A DNA stretch of 64,000 nt from Ceratodon purpureus (Eukaryota > Streptophyta > Bryopsida > Pseudoditrichales > Ditrichaceae). The stretch lies in the NCBI GenBank assembly GCA_014871385.1, contig CM026426.1:28293037-28357036 (forward strand), written 5' to 3'. Under the pieces are notes generated by a model. That model did not search any database, was not told the origin of the DNA, and saw nothing but the letters and a program-made list of their open reading frames with translations. How positions within the stretch are numbered: the first letter of the stretch is position 1; each line of letters starts with the position of its first letter. Position numbers and translations under genes: made by a program. Below are positions 1-11,163 of the stretch, piece by piece.

Positions 1-436
1 TAGGGTGTCTCTACGAACATTGTATATAAACTAATCCATATTTATATATATGTATAAATGCGATTGTAGGGTCCTCGGCTTTAGGTCCGTCTACTCGTGT
101 ATGTATCAATACAACGACACCGTAATTGTGTATAATACATTTTATATATTCATCGACGCGGATGAAAAGGTTATTTATACGATTGATGTTTCTTTTCTTC
201 GACACTTGCCAAATGCGAGAGTCTTCAGTATACGTATTGATTTTGGATGCACATAGGTATCTGCTAGTTTTATTTCATCAATGACGAGATTTTCGTGTCT
301 GACATTCTCAAGGTTCAGGTGTACCTGAAGGTCTATTTTCCGACCTGTTCTGCCTATATACATACTTTAGCACCTTACAGCGCGCATTGCAAAAAGCCGT
401 CCTCCACTATCGTCATTGCCATTGCACCCCCGACCC
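1..436. other. Left flank, no gene recognised
   Basis: This stretch is moderately AT-rich and holds only short overlapping reading frames on both strands without recognisable motifs. It is the DNA next to the Harbinger insertion; the matching right flank resumes at 4893. Nothing else is visible in it. Confidence 0.5.
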
Positions 437-439
437 TTA

Positions 440-464
440 AGGCTGGTTCGCACCTGGCCTTATG
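440..464 (+). repeat. Harbinger left terminal inverted repeat
   Basis: About 25 bp that match the reverse complement of 4865-4889 with a few mismatches near the tip. The shared core is GTTCGCACCTGGCCTT. TTA duplication lies immediately outside at 437-439. Confidence 0.85.
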
Positions 465-1232
465 AAATGGAATAACGAAAGGGATAAGACCTAGTTATTA
501 AGCAAAAGGTGGTTCTGTTCACACGGAGGCCTTTTCCTGTAGTGGTTCTCGTATATATTTGGTGGTCGTACGTATTTGGTGTTCAGTGTTTGTCGACGTT
601 ATGTAATGATGACTGCCACGTTGGCTAGTGGAGGTGAGTTTTTAGATGAGGGGTCACACCTGGTTGGCGATGATACGTAGTGCTCAGGTTGTCTTCTCCG
701 TGTTCTGCCTGTCAATCCACACAGGTCGTCTTCTTCTCTCACAGTTTAATTTTCCCCCTCGAACATCTTGCATACCAGAACGTCCTCTGCATTTGTCTTT
801 GTCTCTCGGTGTTTTTGCTGTGGTTGGGAGCGTGGAATTTCGAGGTTAAGAGTACAGTTTTTTGAGGGCGTTTATACTTGAGCATAATCGATTCAGATGA
901 CTTTGTAGTGGGAGATTTTTGTGGGTGTCTGTGTTCTCGCCGAAGAATGACCGGCGACTCCGGCGACAGCCCACACATTTTCATCTGCTCAAAGGTTTGC
1001 CACTCCATATAATTCTGCGTCAACCACCGGGGATTGTGCCGAGGTGTGTCTTCCAACCCCTCTCTTCTATTTGCGTGCGGTGTGATTTATTGGTGCTTTA
1101 CAAAGGTGTTCTGGTTGAGGAATTGAGTGTGGAGTTGACGGTTAACCTAATCGCAGTTACAGCTTCCATGTTATTAAAGAATTCTGACTGTGTGTCGCGT
1201 TATTTTCCTTCAGAAACAGACCTTGATTTGCA

Positions 1233-2585
1233 ATGGATCCCAACACGCAACCCGAGTCCCTGTATGCTTTCACGGCCTAGTTATTGCTACAGCTGCTACA
1301 AGATCCCCATTACAATTACGTGCACCCCAGAGGAGAGGATATCGAGAATGGATTGAACGACCCAATGGCGGATGTTTTGAGCAATTTCAGCAGTCCAATA
1401 GACGATCCAAATGCATTGTTGAGTACGAGTCTGCGTACTTACAGGTTCTGTACCTCCTTCACAATGTTTGATGACGATGTAGGGTTCTGGGTTAGGCCAC
1501 GCTCAACGACGTGGTGCAGTAGGTTTTTGTTAGATCAATATGACGACCAGCGCTGGGTCCAAATGTTTCGGATGTCCAAGAGATCTGTAATCGCCTTGTC
1601 TGAGTTGTTGACGCCTGCAATCCAACGTCAAGACACGAAATACCGATTAGCTATTCCTGTGTTGATACGCGTAGCATGCACATTGTTCAAGCTGACACAC
1701 GGTGCCAGTATGTTAATCTGTAGCGAAATGTTCGCAGTAGGGAAGAGTACGGTTTCTATAATAGTTCGTGATGCGGTCCACGCTATCAACGATTGCCTGC
1801 GGCATGGAATAAGTTGGCCCACGGGCAATCGGTTGCGAGATAATCAGACTGATTTCAAGCGCTTCTGCGGTCCACTTGCTGTAGTGGGTGCCATAGACGG
1901 TACACATATTGCTATCTCCAAACCGCAATATGTACCAGCAGATTATTACTACTTTAAATCAGGTGGATACTCATTGAATTGTCAGGCAGTGGTAGATAGT
2001 GAGAAGCGTTTTTTGGATTTGTATCTCGGTATGCCTGGCTCTACAAATGACGCAAGGATGCTGCGGAGGTTGTCATTGCATCACCTGGCCACACACAACA
2101 ATCTATTTGACGGGCAACAAGTTGTGGACGGCTTCTCACCGTATCTTCTAGGGGACTCTGGGTATCCCCTATTGCCTTGGTTGATGGTCCCTCATCGAGG
2201 ACCCGGGCACCTGAGCGTTGCTGAAGAGCTTTTCAATCGGCGGTTATGGAGGGGGAGGTGTGTAGTTGAAAATGCTTTCGGAATCTTAAAGCAAACCTCT
2301 CGGAAGCTGCTAATTAAGTCCTCCTTACATGTTACGTTTCTCCTCGATGTGATTCTCTATTGTGGGATATTACACAATGTCCTACTCGGACAAAGTCACG
2401 AAGAGGTGGAACAGTTTTTACAAGTGCTCCGTGACGAAGGTCTCAACGGAGAAGTTGACGACGAGGAGGAGGGATCGGAAGACGATGGTGTCGCACCTGC
2501 AAATGGTGCAGTAATTTCCGAGGGAAATGACGTCCGTCAAGATCTCGGCCTCTACTTCTCAATGCAGAGGAACCACAACCCTTAA
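1233..2585 (+). CDS. PIF/Harbinger transposase (DDE_Tnp_4), early stop
   Basis: DDE-type nuclease that would cut and rejoin Harbinger ends. An intron acceptor (TTTTCCTTCAG) ends at 1213 and the best start is the ATG at 1233. The same frame meets a TAG at 1278 and then stays open for about 430 codons to TAA at 2585. Numbering from codon 1284, a helix-turn-helix-like stretch around GKSTVS is at residues 153-158. The probable catalytic triad is D205 (AIDGTHI), D291 (GDSGYPL) and E329 (VENAFG), spacings typical of the family; STNDARM at about 253-259 is another family motif. The C-terminus is acidic. The TAG most simply derives from CAG within a leucine/glutamine stretch. The partner is the Myb-like gene at 2983-4286. 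Family assignment is very secure; activity of this copy is doubtful. Confidence 0.93.
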
Positions 2586-2642
2586 GAACATCACCCGAAC
2601 GGTACGCAGTGCACACTCTCTTAAACTCAGTTTCATTCTGTT

Positions 2643-2646
<4 letters not shown>

Positions 2647-2678
<32 letters not shown>
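2647..2678. repeat. Poly-T tract, 32 bases
   Basis: Uninterrupted run of T just downstream of the transposase stop, between the two converging Harbinger genes. It may be slippage-prone; its exact length depends on sequencing. Confidence 0.9.
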
Positions 2679-2982
2679 CAATTGGGATATCTATTACAAT
2701 ATTGCTCTGCTATCACTGCAGTAGAGGTTCTAATCCCTACCATTGTTTTCCTACGGCAGGTGCAAGGTACACTTACAACAGAGGATGACCACCGTCAACA
2801 TCCACTAGTACGTACCTAGTCCATAGCAGTTCCATAGAAATAGAGAACTACAGCATACAGTTCGTAGTTTCTTTTGTTGAATTCACCTGAGTAGCGTTGA
2901 TTGTATCTTCAATGTCCGTAGAAGTTCCTTCGGGTGCTTGATTCTGTTCGTCTCCCCTGCTCCCTTCTCTGGTACCAAAGAG

Positions 2983-4286
2983 CTAGCCGATGCCGGTGGC
3001 GTCCCTTCCGCTTGCTCCATGTGCAAGTATTGCTGCCGGCATGCCAAAATCGCCACCGTGGAGGCAGTTGATGCCACTGAGATTGGCCGCATGTGGTCGT
3101 TGAGAATCGGAGCTTTCAGTGTGCCGACCCATCGTCCCTTTTGGCAGACCACCTATTGTACCGTGATGCCCTGTCTCAGTAAACACTCCATGGAATGCAG
3201 TAGCACCTTTGGAGTAGCCTCGAGGTGCCGCTTGTGGCATGCTGGGATATCCTCCCTTTGTACTCACTTTGAACGAATTGCTAAGAACTGTGGAAAGAGT
3301 GGACAAGCATGAAACCATCTCGCCTTGTTTCAGTATACTCACTCGGGCATTGTCGTTGGCCACAGTCGCATTTTCATACAAACGTCTATCCTTCTCACGT
3401 TGGTATGCCATCTGCTCGCTAAAAAATTTTAATTGAACTTCTATTTTAGAACGCTCCAATTCTCTGGATGCTTCCGCTATGTCTTGCATCTGCTAGCCAT
3501 AACAGCACCCGTAGCCTTGGTCGCTTCGGCCACAATCGAATGTCCTGAAACATTCTTGCGCCTCACACCAGTATTCCCGAGCCTACGTTGTGCGGCAGAG
3601 TTTGATGTCTCCGAGGAACTGATCACATGTGGTGTGATCCCTGCAGGAACTCCACCGAAGAGTCCTGACCGTGGAGTAACTGTAGCCTCGCATGGAGCAG
3701 TAGTACGAGATGGGGACGATGAAGCCATGCGGGCCGAACGCGGTGGAGTACTGTCTTCAGTGCAGTGTGTACTGTCAGGTGGGAAGTCGGAAGGGTCGTC
3801 TCTCTCAGGTTTGCTCTCTCTGTCATAGTCATTTTGTGCCGTTGATAGAGGAGCTCTGTAATTGGCGTCTTGCGGGGCTAACAAGTCCCTTACATGAGGG
3901 GGCTGAATCATGGGCCGGTTCCCATACCATTCGTGGATGGAATCGTAAACTTCTTGAGCGAAAACCCGAGGAAGTCCCTCTGCCTTTCTCTCGGCTGGAT
4001 TCATATCCCAATAGTCCGGTACATTGCGTCCAATTCTACTTAAATAGTCTGCAATTTGTTCGTAATCTGGCACGATCTGGTTCCACTTCGTTTTACAAGC
4101 GGGGCCGTCACGGAAAATCGGAGAAAATCCTGCAGAGTTCACCGCATGCGAAACCGGAAGCCATTTGCTTGTTTCGGGGGTCATAAGGTCACGACCGTCG
4201 ACTGTGTCGAGTTCCTGCAAATACATATCGCGTTTGGCCGCAATCAGTGCTGCGATCTCTTGAGGAGTCCAGTTGGGCCCTCGATC
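2983..4286 (-). pseudogene. Harbinger Myb/SANT-like DNA-binding protein, frameshifted
   Basis: Second PIF/Harbinger protein, which in characterised members binds DNA and helps import the transposase to the nucleus. The exon seems to begin at 4286, after an AG acceptor, with the trihelix/SANT-like stretch PNWTPQEIAALIAAKRD, then TSKW and CKTKWNQIVPDYEQIADY. A Ser/Pro-rich linker follows. The frame ends at 3477, while a second frame opening at about 3489 continues with IAEASRELERSKIEVQLKF and a coiled-coil-like QMAYQREKDRRLYEN. The two are adjacent parts of one protein separated by a frame change near 3480-3490. A 5' exon upstream of 4286 is likely but not resolved. Confidence 0.8.
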
Positions 4287-4864
4287 CTACCACTATTGAC
4301 GGTGAACCAAGAATTCTCCAAGCCGAGAAGGGAAAAAAAAGTTTATATAAAAAAAAGCATTTACACAACCAGAAAAGAAAACACAATACTGAATCGACAA
4401 TGCAGTTACAGCAGTGAAGGTGAAGTGTCGAACCTGAAGAGGGTGAAGATACAAGTGTATACGTACACAATCATCCCACTCTTTTGTATTTTGCGTGAGT
4501 TCAATTGATATCAAACCCCATCCTCATGGTCATGATCTCTGTGCATGCAATTCTGAGGGGACGTACTATTAATTTGCCTACATACAAGGGCTCAGGATGG
4601 GCACGATCTTTTGTAATGTGCCCTGGTACTGACAAGTATGTAGCACCGCAAATTTCCTCTCAGAATCTATGGAAATCGAGGATTTGCAATTATGTAAAAG
4701 CTGAACATAGTCGCGGAATTTTCTAAAAGCTGAAAACTGCTTTTCGGCTATCCCGTTCTTATCCTGCTCCCACCTCGTCTGCCACATAGGTTCGGCGTTT
4801 ACTTACTCACGCTGGTGTGAACATGCTCCCATTTATACTCCTAACACCGGATGTCCTATCTCCG

Positions 4865-4889
4865 CACAAGGCCAGGTGCGAACGGAGCT
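4865..4889 (-). repeat. Harbinger right terminal inverted repeat
   Basis: Inverse partner of 440-464, with core AAGGCCAGGTGCGAAC, followed directly by TTA at 4890-4892. Confidence 0.85.
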
Positions 4890-5249
4890 TTACTGTGTGT
4901 GGAAATTACCGCCCCTACCTAAAACTTCGGGGTAACAGTGAGGACTTCTTAGTTTCTATTAGTGTTTGGTTTTGTGACCATTGCAGTGGCAAGTCCGTCG
5001 TCGGTATTGCTAAATGCGGGTTTGGAAGTGATATCCAGAGTGATATCCTTTGTGCGCTCGCGAAGCTTGAAAACAACATCGTTGAGACTGCCCAAAAACG
5101 CAAGGATTTGCTCGGCGTTGAAGCAGCACAGTGCATGCACGATCATCGAGTCGCATCATACAAGTTAGACAATCAAAGAATAATCTCGACTCACTTCAGC
5201 CCAAGCTGACATCGTGGGTGGGGAAACTCGCTGATCGTGAGAGATAATA

Positions 5250-5824
5250 GTGTCGGGCTTTTGCATTCCGCAACGACGCCATGGCCCGGAAATCAAAGGC
5301 GACGGTGGCAGAATCCAAGAGCCGGATGCAACGTTAGTGTGCATGGAGGCTTATCTCTGCGAGGATGTAATGCACATCGTAATGAATAACACAGAGTTTG
5401 TAATGTCTTGTGTGGAAAGACTAAGGGAATCCACATCAACGCAGCAGGGGATCGTGGACTCCATGAAGGATAAATTCGATGGTACACACCGGCGCACCAT
5501 AGAGAGGCCACTCGCTATATACAAAGACATGTGGGAGTTGGAGGCGTTACTGCGTTTCCTTCGTAACCGGAGGAGATGATACACGATTAAAAAGACTTTC
5601 AGTATGATCCCTTCAAAACGGAGAGGGCGTTCGTATATGGCAGAAAACGTGCAGGGTGTGGAGATCGTATTGGTCATTTGGAAGTCGTAGCTTATGGTGA
5701 AATGACGTTCATGCCCATTGATGAAAGGATGTTGGCTGCATTTGCTCAATTTTTTTCCCTAACAGATATTTGTAGATTAGCGGAGACTAAATTTAGGACA
5801 TATCTGTCGATGACTAAGTGTTAG
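5250..5824 (+). CDS. Unrecognised small gene, probably two exons
   Basis: A frame of about 109 codons at 5250-5579 is rich in Met, Glu and Arg and may form helices (MNNTEFVMSCVERLRES). After an acceptor-like TTTCAG, a second open stretch from 5603 (YDPFKTERAFVYGRKRAG) runs for 73 codons to TAG at 5822-5824. No donor links the two in the right phase with certainty, so they may be separate exons of one gene or unrelated. No family recognised. The location just right of the Harbinger element gives no functional hint. Confidence 0.35.
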
Positions 5825-7096
5825 TTCAAGTTTTGCTTCGTACGTGATACCTGTAGAAACTAGTAATGCAGACTTTGTAACAGGATCTGCAGTGACATTA
5901 TTGAATTGTGCTAACTAAATGATAGCTTTAGCATTACTGTATCCGTGATTTGAAAGAATGGTAATCAAAATTACACGTGAAGTTGACATTTACGAATTCA
6001 TGCCGTCTCTTAACAGGAACAGAGCGTTTCCTCCCCACCCTCCTTGATGAGTTTCTAGTGCCTTATTTCTAGCGTCCACTCTCATCTTGCCAAATCATTT
6101 AAATTCAAGTGAGTTTGGGGCCCTCATGTGGGGTCCTCTAAGTATGGTGGTCCCGGCGATGAGATCTAGTGGTCTTTCAAGTGGTCCTCAAATGTGCTCT
6201 GAACACCCCTACTAACCTGGCCAATCAGCAAGGAGATCGCTATATGACATGTAAGGAAGGATAAGGCGGAAACCGCACGCGTTGGCGTCCGCCGTGGCCC
6301 GCCATGCTGGCGCCTCTGGTTTCCCATTGTCGCGTCCAGCTCGGTAAATCGCGTAGCGTGTAATTTCGCATCGCAAGTGACACTACCACGTCCAAGACAC
6401 TCTGCCTCCCAAGACGTGTGACATTGAACACTGTTGATGCCCGAGACACTCGATCCCCACATGACCGTGTCTCAAAAAAAAATGACGTCACCATAACGGA
6501 GGAAAGTTCGTATGTGAGCGGAGAGCGGAGAGCAGAGAGCAGAGAGGAGAGAATGGAGAGCAGAGAATTGACATTTGGCCAAATTTTCAGATGTGAAGTA
6601 GACCTATAACCGTGGAAAACTACTAAAAAAATGCATGATTATCTTACTTTTTTTAGTAAAGGAGTATAAATCCGTGGAGATCTAGGTTGTCACTGATAAA
6701 CACTTTTTACGTTTGTTTACTGAGGTACAAATTAGGGTTGATGTCATGATGACGTCATGCATACAATCCTTTAGTTTTGGTCCCTTCTTGGATCTAAATA
6801 TGAGTGTTCCTGCATCATGTTTTTAGATCACAACACTAAGTATTGCAAAGAATTATATGGATAATTGTAGGAAAAACAAATTACACAGAAGCTAAAGTTA
6901 ATGGTCTGAAAACTTCGTGGAATATTTCAAAGTCTGTGTACAATAATGGAGCTGCTGAAACGAAGATGTATACCATGTCAGGGTGCTTGTCTTCGTCGAA
7001 GATGTCTCGGTCTTTCAATAAGTCTATAGCTACCTTTAGAGTCAACGAACGATCTATGTAAACCTTAGCAGACGTCCTTGATGTTGTATTAGCTGA
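5825..7096. other. Mostly noncoding stretch
   Basis: No convincing gene. A short plus-strand frame at 6843-7061 could be an exon leading into the gene at 7097 but has no recognisable motif. At 6515-6565 there is a purine-rich AGAGAGC/GGAGAGC simple repeat. The rest is AT-rich. Confidence 0.5.
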
Positions 7097-7660
7097 ATGA
7101 TTTCTGTAGAGCTGAACCTTGTACTTGAAGGGCAGTTATTTGAAGGTATGGGCGAGTCAATTGAGGTCGTTGCTTGTGAAACGATTTTACAGGATTTGCT
7201 TAAGCTGATGGCGGATGGGCCTAACCTCTGGGATCATATAGGTAGTAGTGCAACGCAGGGTTGGACTCCTCCGACAGTAATCACGTTTGAAGACGTCGAA
7301 AACGCTCGTGCTGTGTCGAAGAGGTGGAAGCTTGAGATTGAGACCAGTCTTGAATACGCATGCCTTCGGCTAACGAGGTGAGATTACGTTTCGCACAGTG
7401 GTCACCATTGGATTCCAAAGGACGAACATGAAGTTAATCGATTCAACATCAATTAGAATGTTTTTAGGAGTTCTTGGTCACTTGCAAATCCAATTAACAA
7501 CGACAGGTTAGAGAGAACGTCCCTTGGAGAACTTACTTGCCTTGAGTTAGATCTGTTGAGGTCATTGCTAAGGGCCAATGGGAATCAGATCTTGGATGTG
7601 CCGGAAGGAGAGAAAATATCTCCAAGAGATGGTATCCTGATCTCTCCAAAGAGTAGATAA
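7097..7660 (+). CDS. Unrecognised gene, two exons with in-phase intron
   Basis: Exon 1 (7097-7377, ATG start) ends ACGAG|GTGAGA. Exon 2 (7468-7660) follows a TTTTTAG acceptor and ends in TAA. Joining them keeps the frame (ACG AG/G AGT TCT), giving about 157 residues. The 90-bp intron has canonical GT/AG ends, which makes this a better-supported gene than its length suggests. The sequence is acidic and leucine-rich (LELDLLRSLLRANGNQIL) and has no family I recognise. It lies just beyond the 3' end of the convergent minus-strand methyltransferase-like gene (stop at 8025), so it may be outside element E or belong to its edge. An upstream exon is possible. Confidence 0.5.
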
Positions 7661-8024
7661 CATGGCTATGGTAATGAGAAATGTTGTTGATTGATAAAGA
7701 AAGTAATTAGAGTATTCTATATATTTTGAGCATTTCATTTGTAACAATTCATTGTTCATGTTAGTGTTTTCTAGTGTTGTGGTTAAAATAATAGAAAAGA
7801 ATCAACTTAGGAACTGAAGTGGTTTTTCCTTCAAACACATGAGAAATGAGAGCCAAAAGGTCTTTCAGCTGTAGTCCTTTACATACATGAATATAAAATG
7901 GAATTGAGAATCAGAAAAACTGTAAGTGGTTTGCAATAGAATAGACGAAGGATTATGTAATCAACTCCAACGAAATCAAATCAAATTAGATGAAAACAAT
8001 GATAGACCGAAGCCTCCTTCAAAC

Positions 8025-9132
8025 TCACGACATGCTACGATCGCTACTTCTACTCTCAGAACTCGATGACTCTGAATCGCCTTCTACATCTTCTGCATCG
8101 ACGAATACAAGGGCCCTCGGATGAAAACTAGTGGGCTGACTAGGAATATATCTAAGGGCACCACATTGAAGCGCTGGTGCTAAGTCCTCTCCAAAGTCCG
8201 GAAGTATAAAAGGCTGAATCGGGCTGAAATTCATACGCCACGATGGAGTGGACACGGCTCTTGGCCCACGTGGCGGTGTTGCCGCAACTACTCTGCAATA
8301 GAAAATCGAGTAGTGGTTAGATCGAGTAGGTAAAGTTGCAAACAGAAGCAATGCTAAGATAAATTGCACAAAAGATAGAAAATCTAGAGTCAGACTTAGA
8401 CGACTTAGAGACTCTTGCTTTCTTTGGTGGTGCTTTCTCTGCTGCTGCCGGTCTAGGATGTTTAGGAGGGCCCATGGCGGATGGCGTAGCCATATACAGT
8501 TTGAGAATGGCGTTGAATATGGCTTCGTCATCCTCAAAAGCAATAATGTGAGGACCAATAGCCTGGCAAGCCTTGATGGAGGCCCGTGAAACCTTGAGAG
8601 TAACGCAGAAGTGAGAAACTGTGGACTAAATGAGAGGAATAATTAAGCAGACACATGTAATGAATGGTTATCTATTCCGGCATTCCAGTCAAGGACTATG
8701 TTGCCGGGCTTCGAAAGCTCTCTAATTATGCTCTGCATCATCTCATGGGTTTTCTCCCTTGGCCCTCTCCACAGAATGTCTCCATTCATTTGTTGTGAGT
8801 CTGCATCGGTCCAGTTGAAAATGGCATCACTCTCCGTAATGTTGACAACCCCATGTATCATCTGGAATTTCTTCGTTTGGAAGGAGAAATTAGATGGCGG
8901 GTGGCCACTACGAACAAAGACGCGAATACAGAACCGATTAGTCTGAGGTCAAGTAAAACTAGTGAGTGTAAATAAGCAGAAGGGTTATCACTAAGTCAAG
9001 AAAAGGAATGGTTTAGATGAAATTACAAGTTGTCGCGGTTCGTAGAAGAAGTCAAGCCGAGTACATTGAAGCCCCACGAGTTCTTGTAAAGGACGAAGTC
9101 ACTAGCCTTAGCTTCTTCGAGAATCTCCGTAG
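8025..9132 (-). CDS. Methyltransferase-like gene of element E, 3' half
   Basis: C-terminal half of a gene whose 5' half lies at 44903-45912 and 63.05-63.29 kb; element A separates them. Apparent exons: 9132-9027 (ILEEAKASDFVLYKNSWGF), 8942-about 8655, 8618-about 8403, and 8292-8025 ending in TGA. The second exon has FNWTDADSQQ, then REKTHEMMQSIIRELSKPGN leading into IVLDWNAG, which lines up with motif I of N4/N6 DNA methyltransferases (PGDxVLDPFxGSGTT). The next exon, with ACQAIGPHIIAFEDDEAIFN, fits the strand and acidic residue (GRxxIGIExDxEYF) that bind S-adenosylmethionine. The tail is Pro/Ser-rich and acidic. The Asp-Pro-Phe and Gly-Ser-Gly-Thr residues are replaced, so catalysis is doubtful. 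One exon junction is a base out of phase, suggesting decay. Confidence 0.65.
9129..9132. repeat. GTAG target-site duplication, left of element A
   Basis: GTAG directly precedes the left TIR of element A and is repeated at 44903-44906 directly after the right TIR. On the minus strand it is CTAC inside a codon run of the interrupted E gene. Removing A plus one copy gives CTGGCTACGGAGATT, which reads LATEI in frame. Confidence 0.85.
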
Positions 9133-9157
9133 AAGGGTGTATTCGTTACATTGAGAC
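9133..9157 (+). repeat. Element A left terminal inverted repeat
   Basis: AAGGGTGTATTCGTTA followed by CATTGAGAC; matches the right end inverted over about 25 bp with one mismatch, then becomes patchy. Confidence 0.88.
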
Positions 9158-9708
9158 AAAATGCACATTTTGAGATTCTCAAAAACGTAATATTGTACTA
9201 AATTAAAGTAGAAGTTGTTGAAAAGTTCTATGATTAAGACTTGCATATCCTCTACCATATTCCAATTGAGGGTTTGAGATTTCAAATACACGAAGCGAGG
9301 GACAGGAAAACCAACACGTAAATACAACTATAAATAGAAGAAGGTAAAATATAAATTATCCTTGTATCATTACTAAAATTAGTAAATAGGGTATACAAAA
9401 TAAAGTACATATGTATGGACTGAACTAAACAAAGTAGAACATCCGAAAACCCAAATACATTCTTAATTTACAAAGTCATTCATTAAGGACGGTAAACCTT
9501 GCATTTCAATATCAAAAGGTACATATAATTGTACACTAATACATAGTGTATGCCTACAAGTAGGAAGAACCAATAGACGACCTATATACTAAGTATATGC
9601 ATGAAGTTTTTTATACCAAAGGAAAAACGTAGAAATACCCTCCTATTTACTTTTTATTTACGATATTACAAATGGAGATGTAATATATTACTGCAACTTC
9701 TCCTTAGA
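9158..9708. other. AT-rich subterminal region of A, no gene
   Basis: Between the left TIR and the stop of the first A gene. AT-rich with short frames only; nothing recognisable. Confidence 0.5.
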
Positions 9709-10539
9709 CTAAGTGGAGTCATTCCGTTTGAATGATTTCTCCAACAACCTAGCATTGGCCTCCTGTTGCTTCATAAGTCCGCGAATAAGATCATTGCGAC
9801 GAGAGTCGGTCATGTAACTAGTAGTACCCATGCTTTCACTTCGACGTGCAAGCCAAGTGTCAAAACCTTCTCCCTCACGCCTACAGAGGGAATCAAGAGA
9901 ACGCGAGGGACGAGAAGGTAGAGGTGAGGCGAACACGTCGGGTGCAGGATATGGACGTGGGGTGCATGATGCTCGCTTTGAGGGAGGTAGGCGCGTTCTA
10001 ACTGACTTTGATTGAGACAACGGGATTCCTCTGGCTATAGGCTGACGTGGCACACCACCAAGAGAACGTGTGGTTCTGGTGCCACAATTGTTAAGGGCTT
10101 CATTCCGAGGTTGAGCGGGAATTATCACTCCACCTCGATTCATCACTAACGGTGACGTTGTTGTAACTAGCTCAGGAGAATCAGGACTGTGCAGCATAGG
10201 ATATAGCGGCCTTTGAGGCGTCTTGCAAGATGGAAGGGTAGGCGACATAGATCGCCTACGAGATGGAAATGTATAGAGGCGCTTTAGAGGAGAAGGAGAG
10301 CAGACACGGGTCCTTATTGGACCTTTACTTGGAGGGCTATCAACAACACCGTCATCCACACTATCTTTCGTAAAATCCATTGTCGCTGACGCCGCATCAG
10401 TAGCCGTGAACATATCAAAATGCTTTGACGCAAGAGAAAAGGCCAGACTTGCTGAAAGCGGCACAGAACAATCGATTGAAGTTCGATATGACGATTCACT
10501 GTCATCCCCGGACTCCAGGGTAGGCAAGCTTGAAGTGAC
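9709..10539 (-). CDS. Ser/Pro/Arg-rich protein of element A
   Basis: The last exon starts after a TTGTTCAG acceptor (exon edge near 10539) and runs about 275 codons to TAG at 9709. It is basic and dominated by Ser, Pro and Arg (CSPSPLKRLYTFPSRRRSMSP, then PLPSRPSRSLDSL), suggesting a disordered nucleic-acid-binding or linker protein. The C-terminus (NDLIRGLMKQQEANARLLEK) could form a short coiled coil. Upstream exons are not resolved. It is the gene closest to A's left end and has no counterpart in B, so it may be element-specific cargo. No family recognised. Confidence 0.55.
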   Translation of the reverse strand, partial: VTSSLPTLESGDDSESSYRTSIDCSVPLSASLAFSLASKHFDMFTATDAASATMDFTKDSVDDGVVDSPPSKGPIRTRVCSPSPLKRLYTFPSRRRSMSPTLPSCKTPQRPLYPMLHSPDSPELVTTTSPLVMNRGGVIIPAQPRNEALNNCGTRTTRSLGGVPRQPIARGIPLSQSKSVRTRLPPSKRASCTPRPYPAPDVFASPLPSRPSRSLDSLCRREGEGFDTWLARRSESMGTTSYMTDSRRNDLIRGLMKQQEANARLLEKSFKRNDST

Positions 10540-11163
10540 CTGAACAACAAATCTCATACAACGACAAAGTATCAATCGGCAGGAGACATCAAAAATATAA
10601 CACGATTTAAAAGGTCCGCGGTCCAACGATAAAAAGGTCAAAAACACATTGGTAGATGAAGCCAGAAGGAAACCGAAGCATACATGGGCCGGGTACTATT
10701 TGAGTGATAGGAAAAACATACGACTTCTTCTTAACAAATACCAACAAGAAAAAAATGTACAAACACCATAAAATCGAGAACTACAAAACTTATAATAGGA
10801 ACATTCATTTCCCTTCGAATGCCCAATGTATCGGGAACCATTTTCAATATCTGCCAAGGTTGGTTTACAAAGTGATATAATATTACATATGATGCCTTTT
10901 TAAATATAACAATCTAAATTGTATAGCAAGATTCTATGTACACGTTGTTCTACTGCCTCCAAAAAGTAAAACAAAGAAAGCCTAAGACGTCATCTGGAGA
11001 AGGAAGGAAAATTCGGCGTCTTGTAATTTAATCCTAAGTTCCTAGTAGACCTGTTCATCCCATCTGTTATGAATCTTCATAGATTGCTATGTATGTTAAG
11101 GGGCGGGACACCTATCCTATGGGCGTCCACATAACCCCGAAGATAGCCCGGACTGCTATTGGT
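10540..11163. other. No recognised gene
   Basis: AT-rich spacer between the Ser/Pro-rich gene and the HAD-like gene. It probably contains introns or upstream exons of the former; no motif stands out. Confidence 0.4.

Larger units (their letters stand above)
440..4889 (+). mobile_element. PIF/Harbinger DNA transposon, two-gene type
   Basis: The element starts AGGCTGGTTCGCACCTGGCC and ends with the imperfect inverse GGCCAGGTGCGAACGGAGCT. It is flanked by TTA at 437-439 and 4890-4892, the TWA target duplication expected of PIF/Harbinger. It carries the family's usual pair: a DDE_Tnp_4-type transposase on the plus strand and a Myb/SANT-like DNA-binding protein on the minus strand, converging on a poly-T tract. 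At about 4.45 kb it is a normal full-length size. The transposase has one early in-frame stop and the Myb-like gene a frameshift, so this copy is probably inactive, though it may still be moved by a relative. Confidence 0.93.
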
